A stretch of DNA of 64,000 nt from Armigeres subalbatus (GCF_024139115.2 NC_085140.1:161598452-161662451), one strand, 5' to 3'. Shown: positions 11,410 to 23,849, numbered from the stretch's first letter. Made by a program: numbers and translations. The notes: generated by a model not told the origin, from the letters alone.

Positions 11410-11975
11410 ACTTTCATTCTTGATAAGAAGTTAGATAAGAGAAGTGATAAGTGCGAAATGAGAAGTCAGAAGTGAGATATAACAAGTTGTAAATGAGAAG
11501 TGCAAATGGGAAGTGAGAATAGAAAAATGAGAAGTGAGTAATGGGAATAGGGAGATGAGAAGCGAGATGTGCTAAGAAGTAAGAAGTAAGTAGTGAGAAT
11601 TGAGAAATAAGGAATGAGATACGAGAAGGAAGTAGTAAGAATAAAATAAGTGAGAATTGAAGGACGAGAAGTACGAAACGGGATTCTTTCTATTTTATTC
11701 TTTATTTTGTTTTTCTTTTTCTTTCTGACTTATACCTGTCACTAAATTCTCTCTACTCAACATCCCTCTTCTAACTTCCCAATTATTTTCTCTCACTTCT
11801 CACTCATTTCTTCTGTTTTTCTCACTACTCACATCTAACTTTTCACTAACTAACTTCTCATTTTCCTCAATACTCACTTCCCCACTTCTTCCCACTTTCC
11901 ACTCACTTCTCACTACTCTGTACTCATTTCGAACATATCAGCTCTCTCTGTTCACTATTCTCTTCGAACATCACT
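11410..11975. repeat. GA-rich / TC-rich inverted simple repeat
   Basis: About 280 bp of degenerate purine-rich repeats (variants of AGAAGTGAGAA) on the plus strand is followed by about 280 bp of pyrimidine-rich repeats (variants of CACTTCTCACT). The two halves can pair imperfectly. The same words occur at 17040-17400. No coding sequence. Confidence 0.8.
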
Positions 11976-12173
11976 TCAACTTCACTTAATAAGGAAACAA
12001 ATTTCAACTATTCGGCCAAATATAAATGTGTTCCCTATCTCGATACCTCCCTAACTCGATGGTTCCTTCAATATCGAGTAAGGGAGAGTTCACTGTATTT
12101 ATGGAAATTTTGTATTTTTTCCGTGGAACATTTTAATTTTTTTTTATGGAAAATTCTTCATAATTGCAATTTT

Positions 12174-12614
12174 AGACGAGCACGGTGGTCTAGTTACTAC
12201 CGCTTCTGCCTTATAAGCAGGAGGTCGTGGGTTCAATTCCAGGCTCGTCCCTTTCCAACTTTTTATTTCTATCTTAGTTATTTCTGTGTTTCACGTTCTA
12301 CCAAAACGATTCCTACTGTTATAACCTTCCACACAATCCCAAAAACCTCCCGTGGCACCTATGAGAAGTCGTAAAGTTCTCTGCATCTTTCTTAATTTTG
12401 TGCCCAACTAAACAGCCTTCCCCTTCCTCAGCATTCGCAAGGATGTGGCCAGGACAAATCTTGACTATTGAAGGGTGCATTGCTTCCATCTAAGAGATAG
12501 TGATTAGTCCCAAATCAATATCTGTGGTAACGAATGAAAGTGATGCTCATACAATAGTCTTGGCTTGTACTACCTACGAATTTGTGCGAATTGCGCAATG
12601 CTAATGCTAATGCT
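12174..12614 (+). mobile_element. Full-length tRNA-derived SINE
   Basis: The 441-bp insert is flanked by exact 22-bp direct repeats (12152-12173 and 12615-12636, beginning AATTCTTCATAATTGC). The 5' head resembles a tRNA: GACGAGC pairs perfectly with GCTCGTC, and there are A-box-like TGGTCTAGTTACTACC, a TAT-type anticodon loop (CTTATAA) and B-box-like GGGTTCAATTCC. The T stem pairs poorly, so it is not a working tRNA. The 3' end is a short GCTAAT tandem tail. The intact duplication suggests a fairly recent insertion. Confidence 0.9.
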
Positions 12615-12997
12615 AATTCTTCATAATTGCAATTTTTGCTTTTAAAAGTGCAGTTTTGCATTATTCGTGGAAATTTTATATTTATTTATTGCTCATACCA
12701 TCATTGCTCATTTCTTTATTGGCAAATTCCCATTTTTTTATGGAACATTTTCAATTCTTCATTTAAATATCTTCATTTAAATATTTTTTACATAGTAATT
12801 CTCCTCCCCTGATTCTCGACAGAGAATAAAGCGTAATTGATCACTATTGAATTTCTTAACGATTACGCATTTAAAAACAAATCTACATAAATATCTTTTT
12901 TTTTATGACACATAGTAATTAAGTAATATCATGCTATAAAATCAATCAACCCATGCAGGCTCTTGTACTCGATTTAGTATACGATTTTAGTACAACA

Positions 12998-13211
12998 GTG
13001 GAGTCTCCAGCAGCCTTGCGATCAAAGGCTTAGGATTGCCAATCTGGAGTTGGCGAGTTCGATTCTCGGTCCGGTCTTAGCTGTTTTCGGATGGGAAACA
13101 TTCTCGACTCCCTGGGCATAGTGTATCCATTGTACTTGCCACACAAGATACATACTCATGCAATGGCGGGCCTAGAAAAGCTTTCAATTAATAGAGTCAC
13201 TAAATAACAAG
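12998..13211 (+). mobile_element. Feilai-like SINE, shortened
   Basis: The tRNA-like head (CAGCCTTGCGATCAAAGGC then GAGTTCGATTCTCGGTCCGG) is followed by CTCGACTCCCTGGGCATA, a Feilai-type body motif also seen at 25647-25937. Flanks TTTAGTACAACA (12986-12997) and TTTAGTAGAACA (13212-13223) match at 11 of 12 positions, a likely target duplication. The 3' part is shorter and diverged relative to the copy at 25.6 kb. Confidence 0.75.
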
Positions 13212-13300
13212 TTTAGTAGAACAATTGAACCCAAGCTTTGATAGCATGCAAGTTTTGACGCATAACGCCATAACGCTTTTACAGCTTGATCGCATAATAT

Positions 13301-13535
13301 TTAAGGACAAGCTTCCTGTAATTCAAAACTAAATTCACTCGCGTTTTCATGAGCACTCCATTTAAAACGCAAGCAACGCAAACGCACTACTGTCATTTTT
13401 ATTATTCCAGCTTTGCTGCGTCGCTGCATGCGTGAAATAATAAAAATGACAGTTGTGCGTTGGTTCCGTTTTGAACGGGGTGCACATGAAAACGCGAATG
13501 CAGTTAGCTTTGAATTCCGGGAGGCTTGTCCTTAA
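13301..13535. mobile_element. Fold-back MITE, copy 2, TTAA-flanked
   Basis: The termini TTAAGGACAAGC and GCTTGTCCTTAA are perfect inverted repeats and the halves pair through most of the 235 bp (CTCGCGTTTTCATG with CATGAAAACGCGAA; CTGTCATTTTTATTATT with AATAATAAAAATGACAG). TTAA at both ends fits a TTAA-targeting (piggyBac-type) transposase acting in trans. The core is shared with 78-293. Confidence 0.8.
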
Positions 13536-13879
13536 AAATATCAAATAAAACGCACATGCTAATGATACTTTACTTAATATTCTTGAAAACACACTCGCGA
13601 ATAATATATTGATTGGGGTTGTTCAATAACACGAGAAAGGCACAATCAGTGCTAGGTGGATCAATCTGGGGTTTTGGAGACCCAATCAGATAAGTCAACG
13701 CATCAAAATTCGACTATTTTCCAACTTTAAATTTGTGTTGTTGTGCCAGCGAGACGTGATGTAAATCAGCAGAGATCATGTGGAAGCTGATGGTTTTCAT
13801 CGACAGATGCCTACGGCTTGTTATTCGGATATGGGAGCCTCAAAACTGATTCTCAAATACTGAGCGCTAGACACTGCCA

Positions 13880-14110
13880 TCAAAAACCGATATCAACCGA
13901 AACTCGAGAGCGTAAATGTTGGTGGTTCAGCACATTATATGGAGAAATTTGTAAGCAAGCGCTCGATTGGAACCCGGTAGCACATCGCTATTGTGGACCT
14001 GTGGGTCCATTGCGACGGAGTCTCATCAAGAAAGGTCAAGGCGAAAGCAAGCAGGCCGCTTAGAATGGAGATCTTTTACGATGACCCGTTGTACGTCTAG
14101 GCGTACTCCA
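13880..14110 (+). pseudogene. 3' end of a non-LTR retrotransposon ORF2
   Basis: The plus-strand frame reads PISTETRERKCWWF then EICKQALDWNPVAHR. This matches the LINE C-terminal pattern EIxxRKWxWIGH-LRR-ICKQALDWNPxG. Frameshifts follow. The same C-terminal region, also broken, ends the element at 61980-63450, so both are copies of one family. Only the tail of ORF2 is present. Confidence 0.6.
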
Positions 14111-16856
14111 ACCAGTGAACCAGTGAGTGACTGAGTTGCAAAGATTTCCACACGCTATTCTACGCATAAACGGTCGTTTTCTTTTCGCACACCAAGGTGT
14201 AACGAAAAGGGAATGTTCACTTCATATACCAATCGACCCAGCTGGACGAATTGAGGTGATGTCATTCTGTGTGTATGTAGGTGCAAAAAACTTACTCATT
14301 TTTAGGCACCTATCCTTATTCGAATTGCTCGCAACATGCTGCATTTGACGTTGAATCCGGTCCCATGGTTTCCTATTGGCTTCAAAATTTTGGCCAAAAT
14401 ACTATGGAACAATGCTGTTTTTATGATTGCCCCCCTGCTAAAATAATTCCAAATTTTTTCCGCTTGCTTTCGAAATTTATACATCCTTTTTTTAATGAAC
14501 ATTGAACAATCTGTATTGATTCGTTTAACTAATTACTTAAAAGAAGTATAAAATAGCAACTACCAGCGGTCAATCATGTTCTTTAGAGAAATTATTTTAA
14601 TAAAGTCGTCTCATTCCTCTTGCAAACGACAAACAGCTAACTCAAATATATTTCAGGAGTAGCGAAAATATATTCCTTCCTCAGCAAGCACCAATTTCAA
14701 GCAGGAGCAATCATTAAACCATTTCAACAAGCGCAATCCCAACGGTTTCCAGTCCATGAATCACCGTTACCTGAAACAATAACTGTCTGAACCTTGCTTC
14801 TTTTAATTGCTGTTTAAACCTTTCTGGATTGAGTAACGATAATTAAATTCACATCTTTTGGAAAATCTAATTAGCATTTCATGGAAATTGCTTGCCATAA
14901 TTGAAGCCGCAGATAACCTGTAATCGCTTTCAGAAAGGCCCCCGGCATAAAAAAAGAAGTTGAACCAAAACGCCGCTCGCGTTTCTGTCTGCCGAACAGT
15001 TTTCCATAGTCCCAGATTGTGTTTTGATTACTTTCTGCCAGAAATGTTCTTGTGCCGCCCAAATTTGCGACAAAATGGCTCAGTATTCATCGGACGACAA
15101 CGGCGACGGTATCGTTCTAGAACTCTCCCCGCCCAGTGTCTGGTGGCAACCGATACGTCTAGGCCCGGCGCCGAGCCGTTGCAATTGTTTCGGATGGGAG
15201 TCGCATTCTCGGAGTCGAAATTTTCATGACTTTCATTTCGCCAGTCGAATGGGCAACTTCGGAACCATTCGTAAATCGTTCTAATGGGTCTCTGTTGAAT
15301 TTTAAATTCCATGCTGCCCACGTCGGGTAATGGTCGTTCCGCAGCAATTTCGCCGCGATGCTCTCTCGGCATCAGGCGGCAGATTGTCGATGGCAGATAT
15401 GGTAATCTGCCCCGCCCAAGTCACCTATATTTTACTGAGGTAGTCAGATTGACTTTGCGTTGCTCACCGTTCTAATGGGCATATTTAGAATAAATTAATT
15501 GAATTGGCCTCGCAGGCGCTCTCATTAAAATATCGGGCTGAATCGAGATTCGATTTGAGATAAAGGGAGTTGAATATTGGTATTAAAAAAGGGTACTGCA
15601 TTGTTTCAAGGTTGACATTAACGAATCGCTTTAAACAAGCTTTAATGTGTTGCTTCATAGATTTTCGAGTAATCGTATAGTTTTGTAAAATTATATTATA
15701 GCAATCATTGGTTGTCAAGCTTGTGCCGAGAAATAGAAACTCTGCTTGCAATACTTTTCATCGGAGAAGTGGTTCGGTACTTATTGTAGCATGATTTTTC
15801 TTCATTTTCCTCCGATTCACGCTGATATACTTTTTCTTGATTATGGTTCGCGGTGCATAAATAAATAAAACTCCGCGCAAAATTATGGCCCCGACTCCCG
15901 AGTCAAGTTGTTATATTCGCGACAGTATTCTTTTTCTCAATTATGGTTACAGCGTGGAAACGTTTTCGCTTCAATGCGCTACCGTACCATCCATCTGTAT
16001 ATCAAGCCATAATGGAGAATTATTTCAACGGTGAGACAGACTGTTTTATGCTGTTATAATCCTTGCATAAAGAATATATTTCATTGACATTTTTTGGGAG
16101 GAAGACATTTGATATTTTATCACAACAATTAACGTCAGACAGGGAGGCGAACAACGATGAAAGCTCGAACATCGATGGCTTTTTTTAGCTAACGGGCAAA
16201 GAACATGTAATAGAAACCCGCCAAGACTTTTTGCTTTGGGTTTTGTTTATATTTTGTTCAGACAGTGTATAATGATCTGAAGCATGTTTTTCACCAATGG
16301 AAGCTTCAACACCTGCAAACAATGTGGAAGCATAACTTTTATATATTTGTTCATTTTTTTTATGTAAACTAATCAACCTTGTTGAACTTTTGTGAGAGCC
16401 ATGAGATGAAGTGCCGAACAATTCCCCTATATTCACCCTGTGGCCCTGCTCGGCATTTTACGAAAAATAAATGCTTTTGTCTGGTCTGATTCCACATCTG
16501 GTCAAACGAAAAAAAAGGTTTCAAAACGTTCGATACCTTGTTTCTTACGTCTACAAATCATACGCTTTTTTCATAACCGCCAGGCGACCTCGACTGCATA
16601 TGCACTTTGTATTTCAAAGAAGATGTAGAAGGTCGCACTACAGACGAGGATAGTTTATTTTCAAATCATAATAATCCGCCGGTCCGGGTGGAATACCAAA
16701 TGTAACACTTGAAGCTGTGATCGGTGATCCCGGCATTTCTGTACATGTTGAAGTGCTTGTTTCTTCCAACTTATTTGAACAGGATGTATGATGATGTCTG
16801 GACAAATACGAGGCGATCACGAGAACGGAGTTTGCAAATGTATCACATGAGATCAG
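14111..16856. other. No recognisable gene
   Basis: Mostly AT-rich, with a GC-richer island at about 14930-15430 that has open frames on both strands and no recognised domain. Around 16180-16440 the sequence ends with AACAATTCCCCTA, similar to the TAGGGGAACTG MITE terminus, so an eroded member may sit there. Nothing else is supported. Confidence 0.35.
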
Positions 16857-17689
16857 GGGAAAGGGTCGTTTGGCCGAAAGCCATTTGGCCGAATGCCACT
16901 AGGCCAAATAAACCATCAGGCCGAAAACCATCTGACAGAAAGGAATTTAGCCGAACAGGTCATTTGGCCAAATAGGTCATTTTTACGAATAGGTCATTTG
17001 ACCGAATTGATCATTTGGCCAAATATGTTATTTGGCCAAAAAGGTAATTCAACGTCTCACTTCGCGCTTCTCAATAATCATTTCGCACTTCTCACTCCAC
17101 ACGTGAGAAATAAGGTGTTAGAAATGATGAGAGAGAAGAGAGCCGTCGTCTTTCTTACTTACTCTTTTCATAGTGAGAAGTGAGAAATGATTAGTGAGAA
17201 GTAAAACTTTTCACTTCTCACTTCGCACTACTCACTTTTCCTATTGAGAAGTGAGAAATTATTAGTCTTTTTTTCGCTTCGCACTAATCATTTCTCACTT
17301 CTCACTGTGAAAGTGAGAAGCGTCACAGTGAAAAGTGTAAAGTGAGAACTTTATACTTCACTCTACTCACTTTTCACAGTAAGAAGTGAAAAGTGAGAAA
17401 TGATTAACCCGTTCAGGATGACTTTTTTACGAAGATGTTACGTACAAATTTGGTTTTTATTACTGGATCCTGCCAAAACTAGTTGGTATAAATATAACTG
17501 AAAAATCGTTGAAATATTTTTTTTTCCTAGGCCGTTCAAACTGTTCTGGAGTACATATCCTCGAATGTATTAGGAAATGTGTCTAAAAACAAAATGTCCT
17601 AAGCTGAAATATGTGTCCAAAAATATCTATGTGATCATAAGACATAAATTGATCGAGTTTTGAATAAACGCAAACTATTTCAGGGTCTC

Positions 17690-18640
17690 CAAAACGTCCT
17701 GGAGTTTAGAACAAGCGATATATCCTGTCCTGAACGATGTATTCGTCCATCGCAGCAAGTCCATTGAGCCGATAGGATTTCACTCATTACTTTCACAAGC
17801 TAGTACAGGCCTGTTTTGTCCTCCAAAATGACCTGGAGTTCAGAACACGCACTCTACCCGATCAACCAAGTCCGGAATGATATTTAGAGATGCATGACTC
17901 TAAACATCTTAGCAGGTTCATTGAACCGTCATTACTTTTACAAGATACTACAGAGCTGGTCGGTTCTCCAAATCGTCCTGGAGTTCAGAATATGTGATCT
18001 ACCCGATTAACCAAGTACTGGACGATATATTCATGCATCGCTGAACATCCCAGCAGATCTATTGAGCCGATAGAATTTCACTGATTACGTTTACAAGTTA
18101 GTACAGGCCTGTTTGATTCTTCAAAACATCCTGGAGCTCAGAACATACGATCTACCCGATCAAATGAGTCCTGAACGATGTATTCGTGCATCGCTAAGCA
18201 TCCCAACAGGTCTATTGAGCCGAAAAATATCACTCATTATTTTTACAAGATACTGCAGAGCTTTTCGGTTCTCCAATTTATCCTGGAGTTCAGAATATGT
18301 GATTTACCCGATCAACCAAGTCCTGAACGATATATTCGTGAATTGCTGAACATCCCAACAGGTCAATTGAGCCGATAGGATATCACTCATTACTTTTGCA
18401 AGATACTACAGACCTTTTCGGTTTTTCCAGAACGTCCTGAACTTCAGAATATGTGATCTACTCGATTTCACTCATTACTTTTACAAGCTGGTACAAGCCT
18501 GTTTGGTCCTCCAAATCGTCCTGGAGCTTAGAACATGCGACCTATTCGATAATCTAAGTTCTGAATAATATATCTGGACATAACCAAACATCTCAGCAGT
18601 TCCATCCAGCTAGTGGGATTTCACTGATTTTTTTACAAGC
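17690..18640 (-). repeat. ~150-bp tandem repeat, block 1 (inverted)
   Basis: Six to seven degenerate units; CCTGGAG recurs at about 17698, 17831, 17977, 18131, 18282 and 18520, giving a period near 150. Read on minus, each unit carries CTTGGTTGATCGGGTAGA and, about 10-15 bp later, GAACTCCAGGACG-TTTGGAG. This is the same core as blocks 2 (19230-20010) and 3 (29.8-38.6 kb). Confidence 0.8.
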
Positions 18641-18650
18641 TACAGTGGAC

Positions 18651-18808
18651 CCTCCATGAGTCGATGTTCTATTTTGTTCTCATGAAAACAAATGATGCCA
18701 TACTAAAATATTTTCTCGTTTACTCTGATGCACCTTTCGAACAATTTACCAAGGGCTTCTGTTCAACATCCGGATACTGGCTGTATCACATCTCGAGGGT
18801 CGACTGTA
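18651..18808. mobile_element. Mariner-type MITE
   Basis: The termini TACAGTGGACCCTCCATGAGTCG and CGAGGGTCGACTGTA are inverted repeats ending in TA, typical of Tc1/mariner MITEs. It interrupts tandem-repeat block 1. At 158 bp it is non-coding. Confidence 0.65.
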
Positions 18809-18896
18809 TTGCATACCCTTTTTGGTTCTTCAAAACGTCCTAGAGCTTAGATCATTTGACCTATGATGCAACTTATGAATGATGTTAGATATGATA

Positions 18897-19085
18897 CCCG
18901 GAAGAGGCCGCAGGCTTCGTGGAAGGCCGCGTACACGATGGCTTTTTGCAGTTGAAGAGGGCCTGAGGGCGCTCAATGTCCAGGGCGACTGGAAGCGATT
19001 GGCCCAGGATCGAGTCCAGTGGAGAAGGATACTCCATTCGACATAGGTACATCGAAGAGCTGTAGCCCATCAAGTATCAAGTAAG
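18897..19085 (+). mobile_element. 5'-truncated LINE tail inside the tandem-repeat region
   Basis: This 189-bp insert lies between exact 11-bp copies of TAGATATGATA (18886-18896, 19086-19096). The plus frame reads GLRALNVQGDWKRLAQDR, then VQWRRILHST, then a stop in the coding frame, then VHRRAVAHQVSSK, a typical non-LTR ORF2 C-terminus. It is dead on arrival and further mutated. Confidence 0.8.
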
Positions 19086-19229
19086 TAGATATGATATCCT
19101 AGTAGGTCCGTTGAGCTTATCACTCGTCCTAGGCATTGCAGGCCTTTATGGTTGGCTACTTTGAACTGAACTCGAGAACGTTTTATTGTACCATGAACAC
19201 TTGTCGTGTCTTGTCTTAGTACATGCACA

Positions 19230-20010
19230 GCCAGTATTTAGTGGCACGAACACCTCGTATTCAAGAAAATGAAGTTCACAATATCAATTTGGGTACATAT
19301 CGTTGTTGAGGACATTGCAAAAAGCCTTGGTTGATCTGGTAGATACTTTGGGTTGAACTTGATAACGTTTTGGAGTACTTCGAACATCTCATTTCCAAGC
19401 AAATTGAGTTTACATGATGCGTATGTGTCTTTTGGACCAGATTGGGTATATGCTGACGATGAGACAATTGCAAAAAGCCTTGGTTGATCTGGTAGACAAC
19501 TTGGGTTGAACTTAAAAACGTTTTGGAGTACTCTGAATATCTTGTTTTCAAGGGGAGGGGGGCTTTGCATGGTGCGCATATGCGTATGGAATCAGTTTGG
19601 GTTCATATCGATGTTGAGTACATTGCAGAAAGCCATGGTTGATCTGGTAGACTTTGGGTTGAACTTAAAAACGTTTTGGAGTACCTTGAACATCTTGTGT
19701 TTTAGAAAATTGATTTTTCATGGTTAACCTATGCTTATGGAATCAGTTTTGGGTTCATATCGATGTTGAGGACATTGCAAAAATCCATGGTTGATCTTGT
19801 AGATACTTTGGGTTGAACTTAAGAATGTGTTGGAGTACCCTGAACATTTCGTATTCAAGATAATTTGGTTGACTAATGCGTATGTTACTAGTGGATCAGA
19901 TTGGGTATATGCCGACGATGAGAACATTGCGTAAACCTTGGTTGATCTGTTAGATACCTTGGGGTGAACTCGAGAACGTTTTGGAGAGCCTTGAGCATCT
20001 TGTATTCCTC
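19230..20010 (+). repeat. ~153-bp tandem repeat, block 2
   Basis: Five units. The word TTGGTTGATCT or a variant occurs at about 19327, 19480, 19634, 19787 and 19938, i.e. every 151-155 bp. Each unit has GAGGACATTGCAAAAAGCC, CTTGGTTGATCTGGTAGA and TTGAACTT-AGAACGTTTTGGAGTA. It shares its core with block 1 (opposite strand) and block 3. Confidence 0.85.
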
Positions 20011-22773
20011 ACTGTCTCAACTATATCAAGATGGCTAAACTTGATTGAGTGTTTATTATTATCAAACAATGTGGTATAGGATCCAAACATTTCAAATCCA
20101 TCTGCATGCTCTCAGAAGCAAAATCTTCTGGTTCTTCAGTTTATAGCCAAACTTGAACTCCGATATTTTTCCTGTGAAGCAGAGGTGCGTCCTGATCAGA
20201 ACATGTAAGTTACATGAGCCTCATGAGTTTTCTGGCAACGAAATATCACCACTTTTTTGAAATGTGAATATTATCAATATGATTGAGATTTTTTCTAATT
20301 TTAATATGGCATCAGCTAGCCATATTGTATAACTGTTGCGTGAGGTAGAAACACCCATGAAAATCGTTATAGCTAAGGCATAAAAGCAGTCTATGCTTAG
20401 CTAGGGCATATTGCCCCTCCTTCCCCTAGTATACGAGTAAGGCAAAAATATAAAAATATTTCAACATGGTTTATTGATGAGTCATTTGTCCATTTTTATC
20501 TAAATAATGTTCATATGGCTAATTGTTTCTCTGCCTTCTCGCCTTGATACTAAACAGTACCAACAGCATGTTTGCTCTAACAGTCTTTTGCTGTAAAAAG
20601 GCATGCTAGGACTTCATTTTCAATAAACTTTGAGCTTGAGCTTCTTGAGCTTGATTGACTGACCGTTGTTGCTACTCCATTATGATCAGATCAGCTGTTC
20701 TTGCACAGAAAACACAGTTTTGATAGAGAAGGGGAGAAATTGATTATGCATTCACTCGCCCACTGCAAGCTGAGTATACCTCTGCAATTGCCACTAGTTC
20801 ATGCTGAATTTCATAGAATTTTTTGGGTGAGGTTGGCGAGCAGAGGTTAACCTTGGTTCACCAGTTGCCAGTGTGGTAGGAGAAAGCTATTGATGGAATT
20901 CTAATTGGATATAGGAAGCTAGCTTTTCGTTCATTTTAAATTCTAGCAGTTTCTGCCAAAGTAGTCAATTTTAAGATGTAGGATAGAAATGGAAACGGTA
21001 TGGAAGTCCATTTCCTGTTCTAGCGATTGTAAAAAGTGCTAGTGTGTTGTCCAAGATTGGTGAGATTTTACGCGTTTTGTATTCGTGTAAATTACAAAAA
21101 AAAGGAAAATAATCGTGGTTGTTAAGTGTAAAATGTCCCTACTCCCACAAAGCCTACGAACGTAGCCAACACTACACTGCCTCATGAAAGGACGGCAGTG
21201 ATACCGCTACTCTCAACCAGGGACGCCTAGAAAGATATCGAATGGGCGGCCATGGGGGTGGCGAACTGGGCGGAATTCATGGGCGACAACGGGTCAACGA
21301 TCAGAGGCTTGGGGTCAATGGTCACAAGAACGACAAATCATTAGCCTGGTGATTGTCGAAAGGAAAGTTTGAAAGGTTGCCTCTCAACAGAAAAAGTTAT
21401 TAAGTTAGTAGAGAAAAGTTATAGTTGGAAAATTGAAGAAGTTGGTAGAAAAGAAAGTTACAAAGAGTTAGTGTGAAAGACTGGACAGTAGACATCCAGG
21501 ACCTCGCGGTTTCCCATAAACGCCATTCTGGGAAAGCCGTTACACAACCCGATACCTGCTTTAGTGGTATGTGTCGATCTAGTGCGCCAAAAACCCAGGT
21601 TTTTCAAGCAAGTCTACGAACTGCTGAAGTCTCGAGTCCATACTCGAGGAGCGCACGGCATAGGCAGAGGGTCCAAGGGGCTGCAGACCGCCGAAGAAGA
21701 AGCTGGTGATCACGCTAGAACCGGAGCGAATCCCAGCGGAGTAGCAGTGCGCGGGGCCCTGAAGAACGGAGAAGAAAGTGTTGGGAGTAGTGAGGAAGAG
21801 AAAGGTAGGAGGTAGCGCTAAGGAAGTGGGAGGCGTCGTCCGGTGTTTGAGGCAGACGCTTTCCGCGTCGAATGCAACTTGGTGAGAGCAAATCGAATAA
21901 TGCTTAATACCAAAAAGTGTGTCTCATAAGTGTGTATTACACACATACATACATACATAGACACATACAGAGATCACCTTAATTCGCTAAGCAGATTCGA
22001 TTGGAATGTAACACTATGGGTCTCTGAGCTTTCTATCGGAAGTTCGGTTTTGGACCAGATCAATAGCCTTTCCATATACAATGTTATAAGAAAGGGAGAA
22101 ATTATAATGTGTATGAGAAAGGCAAAAAGGGTCCTCCACTGTTCTGTACTCGATACTGTCGAAAGATCTTATAATTTTGCAGTACATTTAGCACATCTTT
22201 CTTAGGCGTACCTTCTTAGCATTTTTTTTTATTCAAAAATGATTGTGAAATAAAGGTTGAACAGTTCAGTGTGTCGAAAATGAATCAAATTGCAATATTA
22301 AACGACAAGCGACAGTAAACTGGTACCTGGAAATGTGCGTAAATTACAGGAAGCTCCCACAAATTTCCAAAAAATCGCATGGACTTCACAAAATTGTCTG
22401 AAATTATGAAAGCAGTCTGTACACACTTAGTTTTAATTCCTTTAATTCCTAATTAATAATTGCGTTTTTTCGCAGATTTTCGGCCAATTATTTGCTGACT
22501 TTCAGCTATCTTGACAGATATCTCGGCAAAGAATATGTTTGCTGTGGTACGGCTTTGCGAATCTTGGTAAAATTTTAACATTTTGCTGAGATCCCAGTAA
22601 AAAATTAAATGTGTACGACTCTTCGAAATTATGTCTGAATATTTTAAAGGCAAAAAGGATTGCTGATAAAATTTAAGAAAAAAGTATTCAAACTACCTAC
22701 GACGTTCCGAAATCCAGCCTCAAATTCAAGTGTTTTAACGTTATTAGCAAATCTGATATTTGTACATAAATAA
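20011..22773. other. No recognisable gene (possible TE leader sequence at 21.1-21.9 kb)
   Basis: Mostly AT-rich. Positions 21100-21900 are GC-richer and purine-rich with several open frames but no recognised domain; retroelement untranslated sequence is one possibility. AATAAACTTTGAGCTTGAGC near 20630 looks like a repeat tail. An ACATAC microsatellite lies near 21940. The interior of this block belongs to the 7-kb inverted-repeat region. Confidence 0.35.
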
Positions 22774-22967
22774 TTAGCTCCTATTTCCATCTCATTAAAA
22801 ATAAAGCAATGAAAAGGAATTTGGTTTGTTTCTTATTTTTGTGCTTTTTTTTTCCCAGTGAGCATGCTTGTAAGGAAAAAGAAGCGACGAATTTGGTGCT
22901 GTATTTCTTTGTTTTGCGATGAGATGAATATATGTTCAGTGAGATGGAAAATGGAACAGTTCCCCTA
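22774..22967. mobile_element. MITE, TAGGGGAACTG family, copy 2
   Basis: The right end GGAACAGTTCCCCTA is the inverse of the left end of copy 1 (6179-6399). The interior shares TTTGTTTCTTATTTTTGTG and CAGTGAGCATG in the same order. The left end is eroded (TAGCTCCTATTTCCAT). Non-coding. Confidence 0.55.
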
Positions 22968-23566
22968 AATTTGAAGAAATTCCCGGTAACATGATCAAAT
23001 TCCCGGGTTTTTTCCCGGCTTTCTCCCGGTGATTTCAAATTCCCGTGTTTTCCCGGGTGAGTGGCCACCCTGTGATTTGGTTTGGGAGTTTTTGGGATTA
23101 GTTCCGCCATCGTTAGACCCGCCCTGGGTGAGTTAGTTCGGGTAAACTTTGAACGTGCGTGTCCGCATCACGCTGAAAGGCGTGTTAGCGCTTAACCGGA
23201 TTACGTGATTACCGGGTTTTGGTCAGCTTTGTCCGCACTAGCAGAGCAGTATTCGTGAGCTCAAGTTCCATTTATATTGACAGTAAAGATCCACTCCTTT
23301 GCTAGTCCCGAATCCGTCGTACAGGGTATCCACGGACCAGACGTATCGAAAGCTTTGGTTAGTATCGTTTTGTTTCGTTCCGTGGAGTTTGAGTTCGGTG
23401 GTAAGTATCCTGTTACAAACATCAGAGCGTTTTGAACACGAACACGGGTTCTCGTGTTCAGATCCATCTCTGCTGTGAAGCCGACATCCTGATGAACGTT
23501 TTTGCTGAAGAAAGTGGAGACCTAGATCTCTTCTGTGATTTTTCACAGACAATCTAATCTGGGCAT
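22968..23566. other. No recognisable feature
   Basis: Includes a run of TTCCCGG words (22976-23060) and a GC-richer stretch at 23110-23540 with open frames but no domain I recognise. Confidence 0.3.
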
Positions 23567-23849
23567 ATATGACCCATCCGTCCTGAAAGGGTTGAAGAAA
23601 AGTGAGAAGTGAGACGCCAAATGACCTATTGGGCCAAACGACATATTCGGCCGAATGACTTGTTCGACGAAATGACTTGTTCGGCCGAATGACCTAAACG
23701 TCATATTCGGCAGAATGACCTGTTTGGCCAAATGACCTGTTCGGCAAAATGATTTTCGATTTAATGGTCTGTTCGACTAAACAACTTTCGGTCTAGTGGC
23801 CCTCGGGCAAGTGGCATTCAGCCGAATGGTTTTCTGCCAAACGTCCCTT

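Noticed and set aside
12040..12106. Mariner MITE end (CTCGATGGTTCC...GAGTTCACTGTA)
   Set aside because: It looks like one end of such an element, but the opposite end was not found, so it was not listed as a feature.
12174..12251. tRNA gene with a TAT anticodon
   Set aside because: The acceptor stem pairs well, but the T stem does not, and a 22-bp target duplication plus tail shows it is the head of a SINE.
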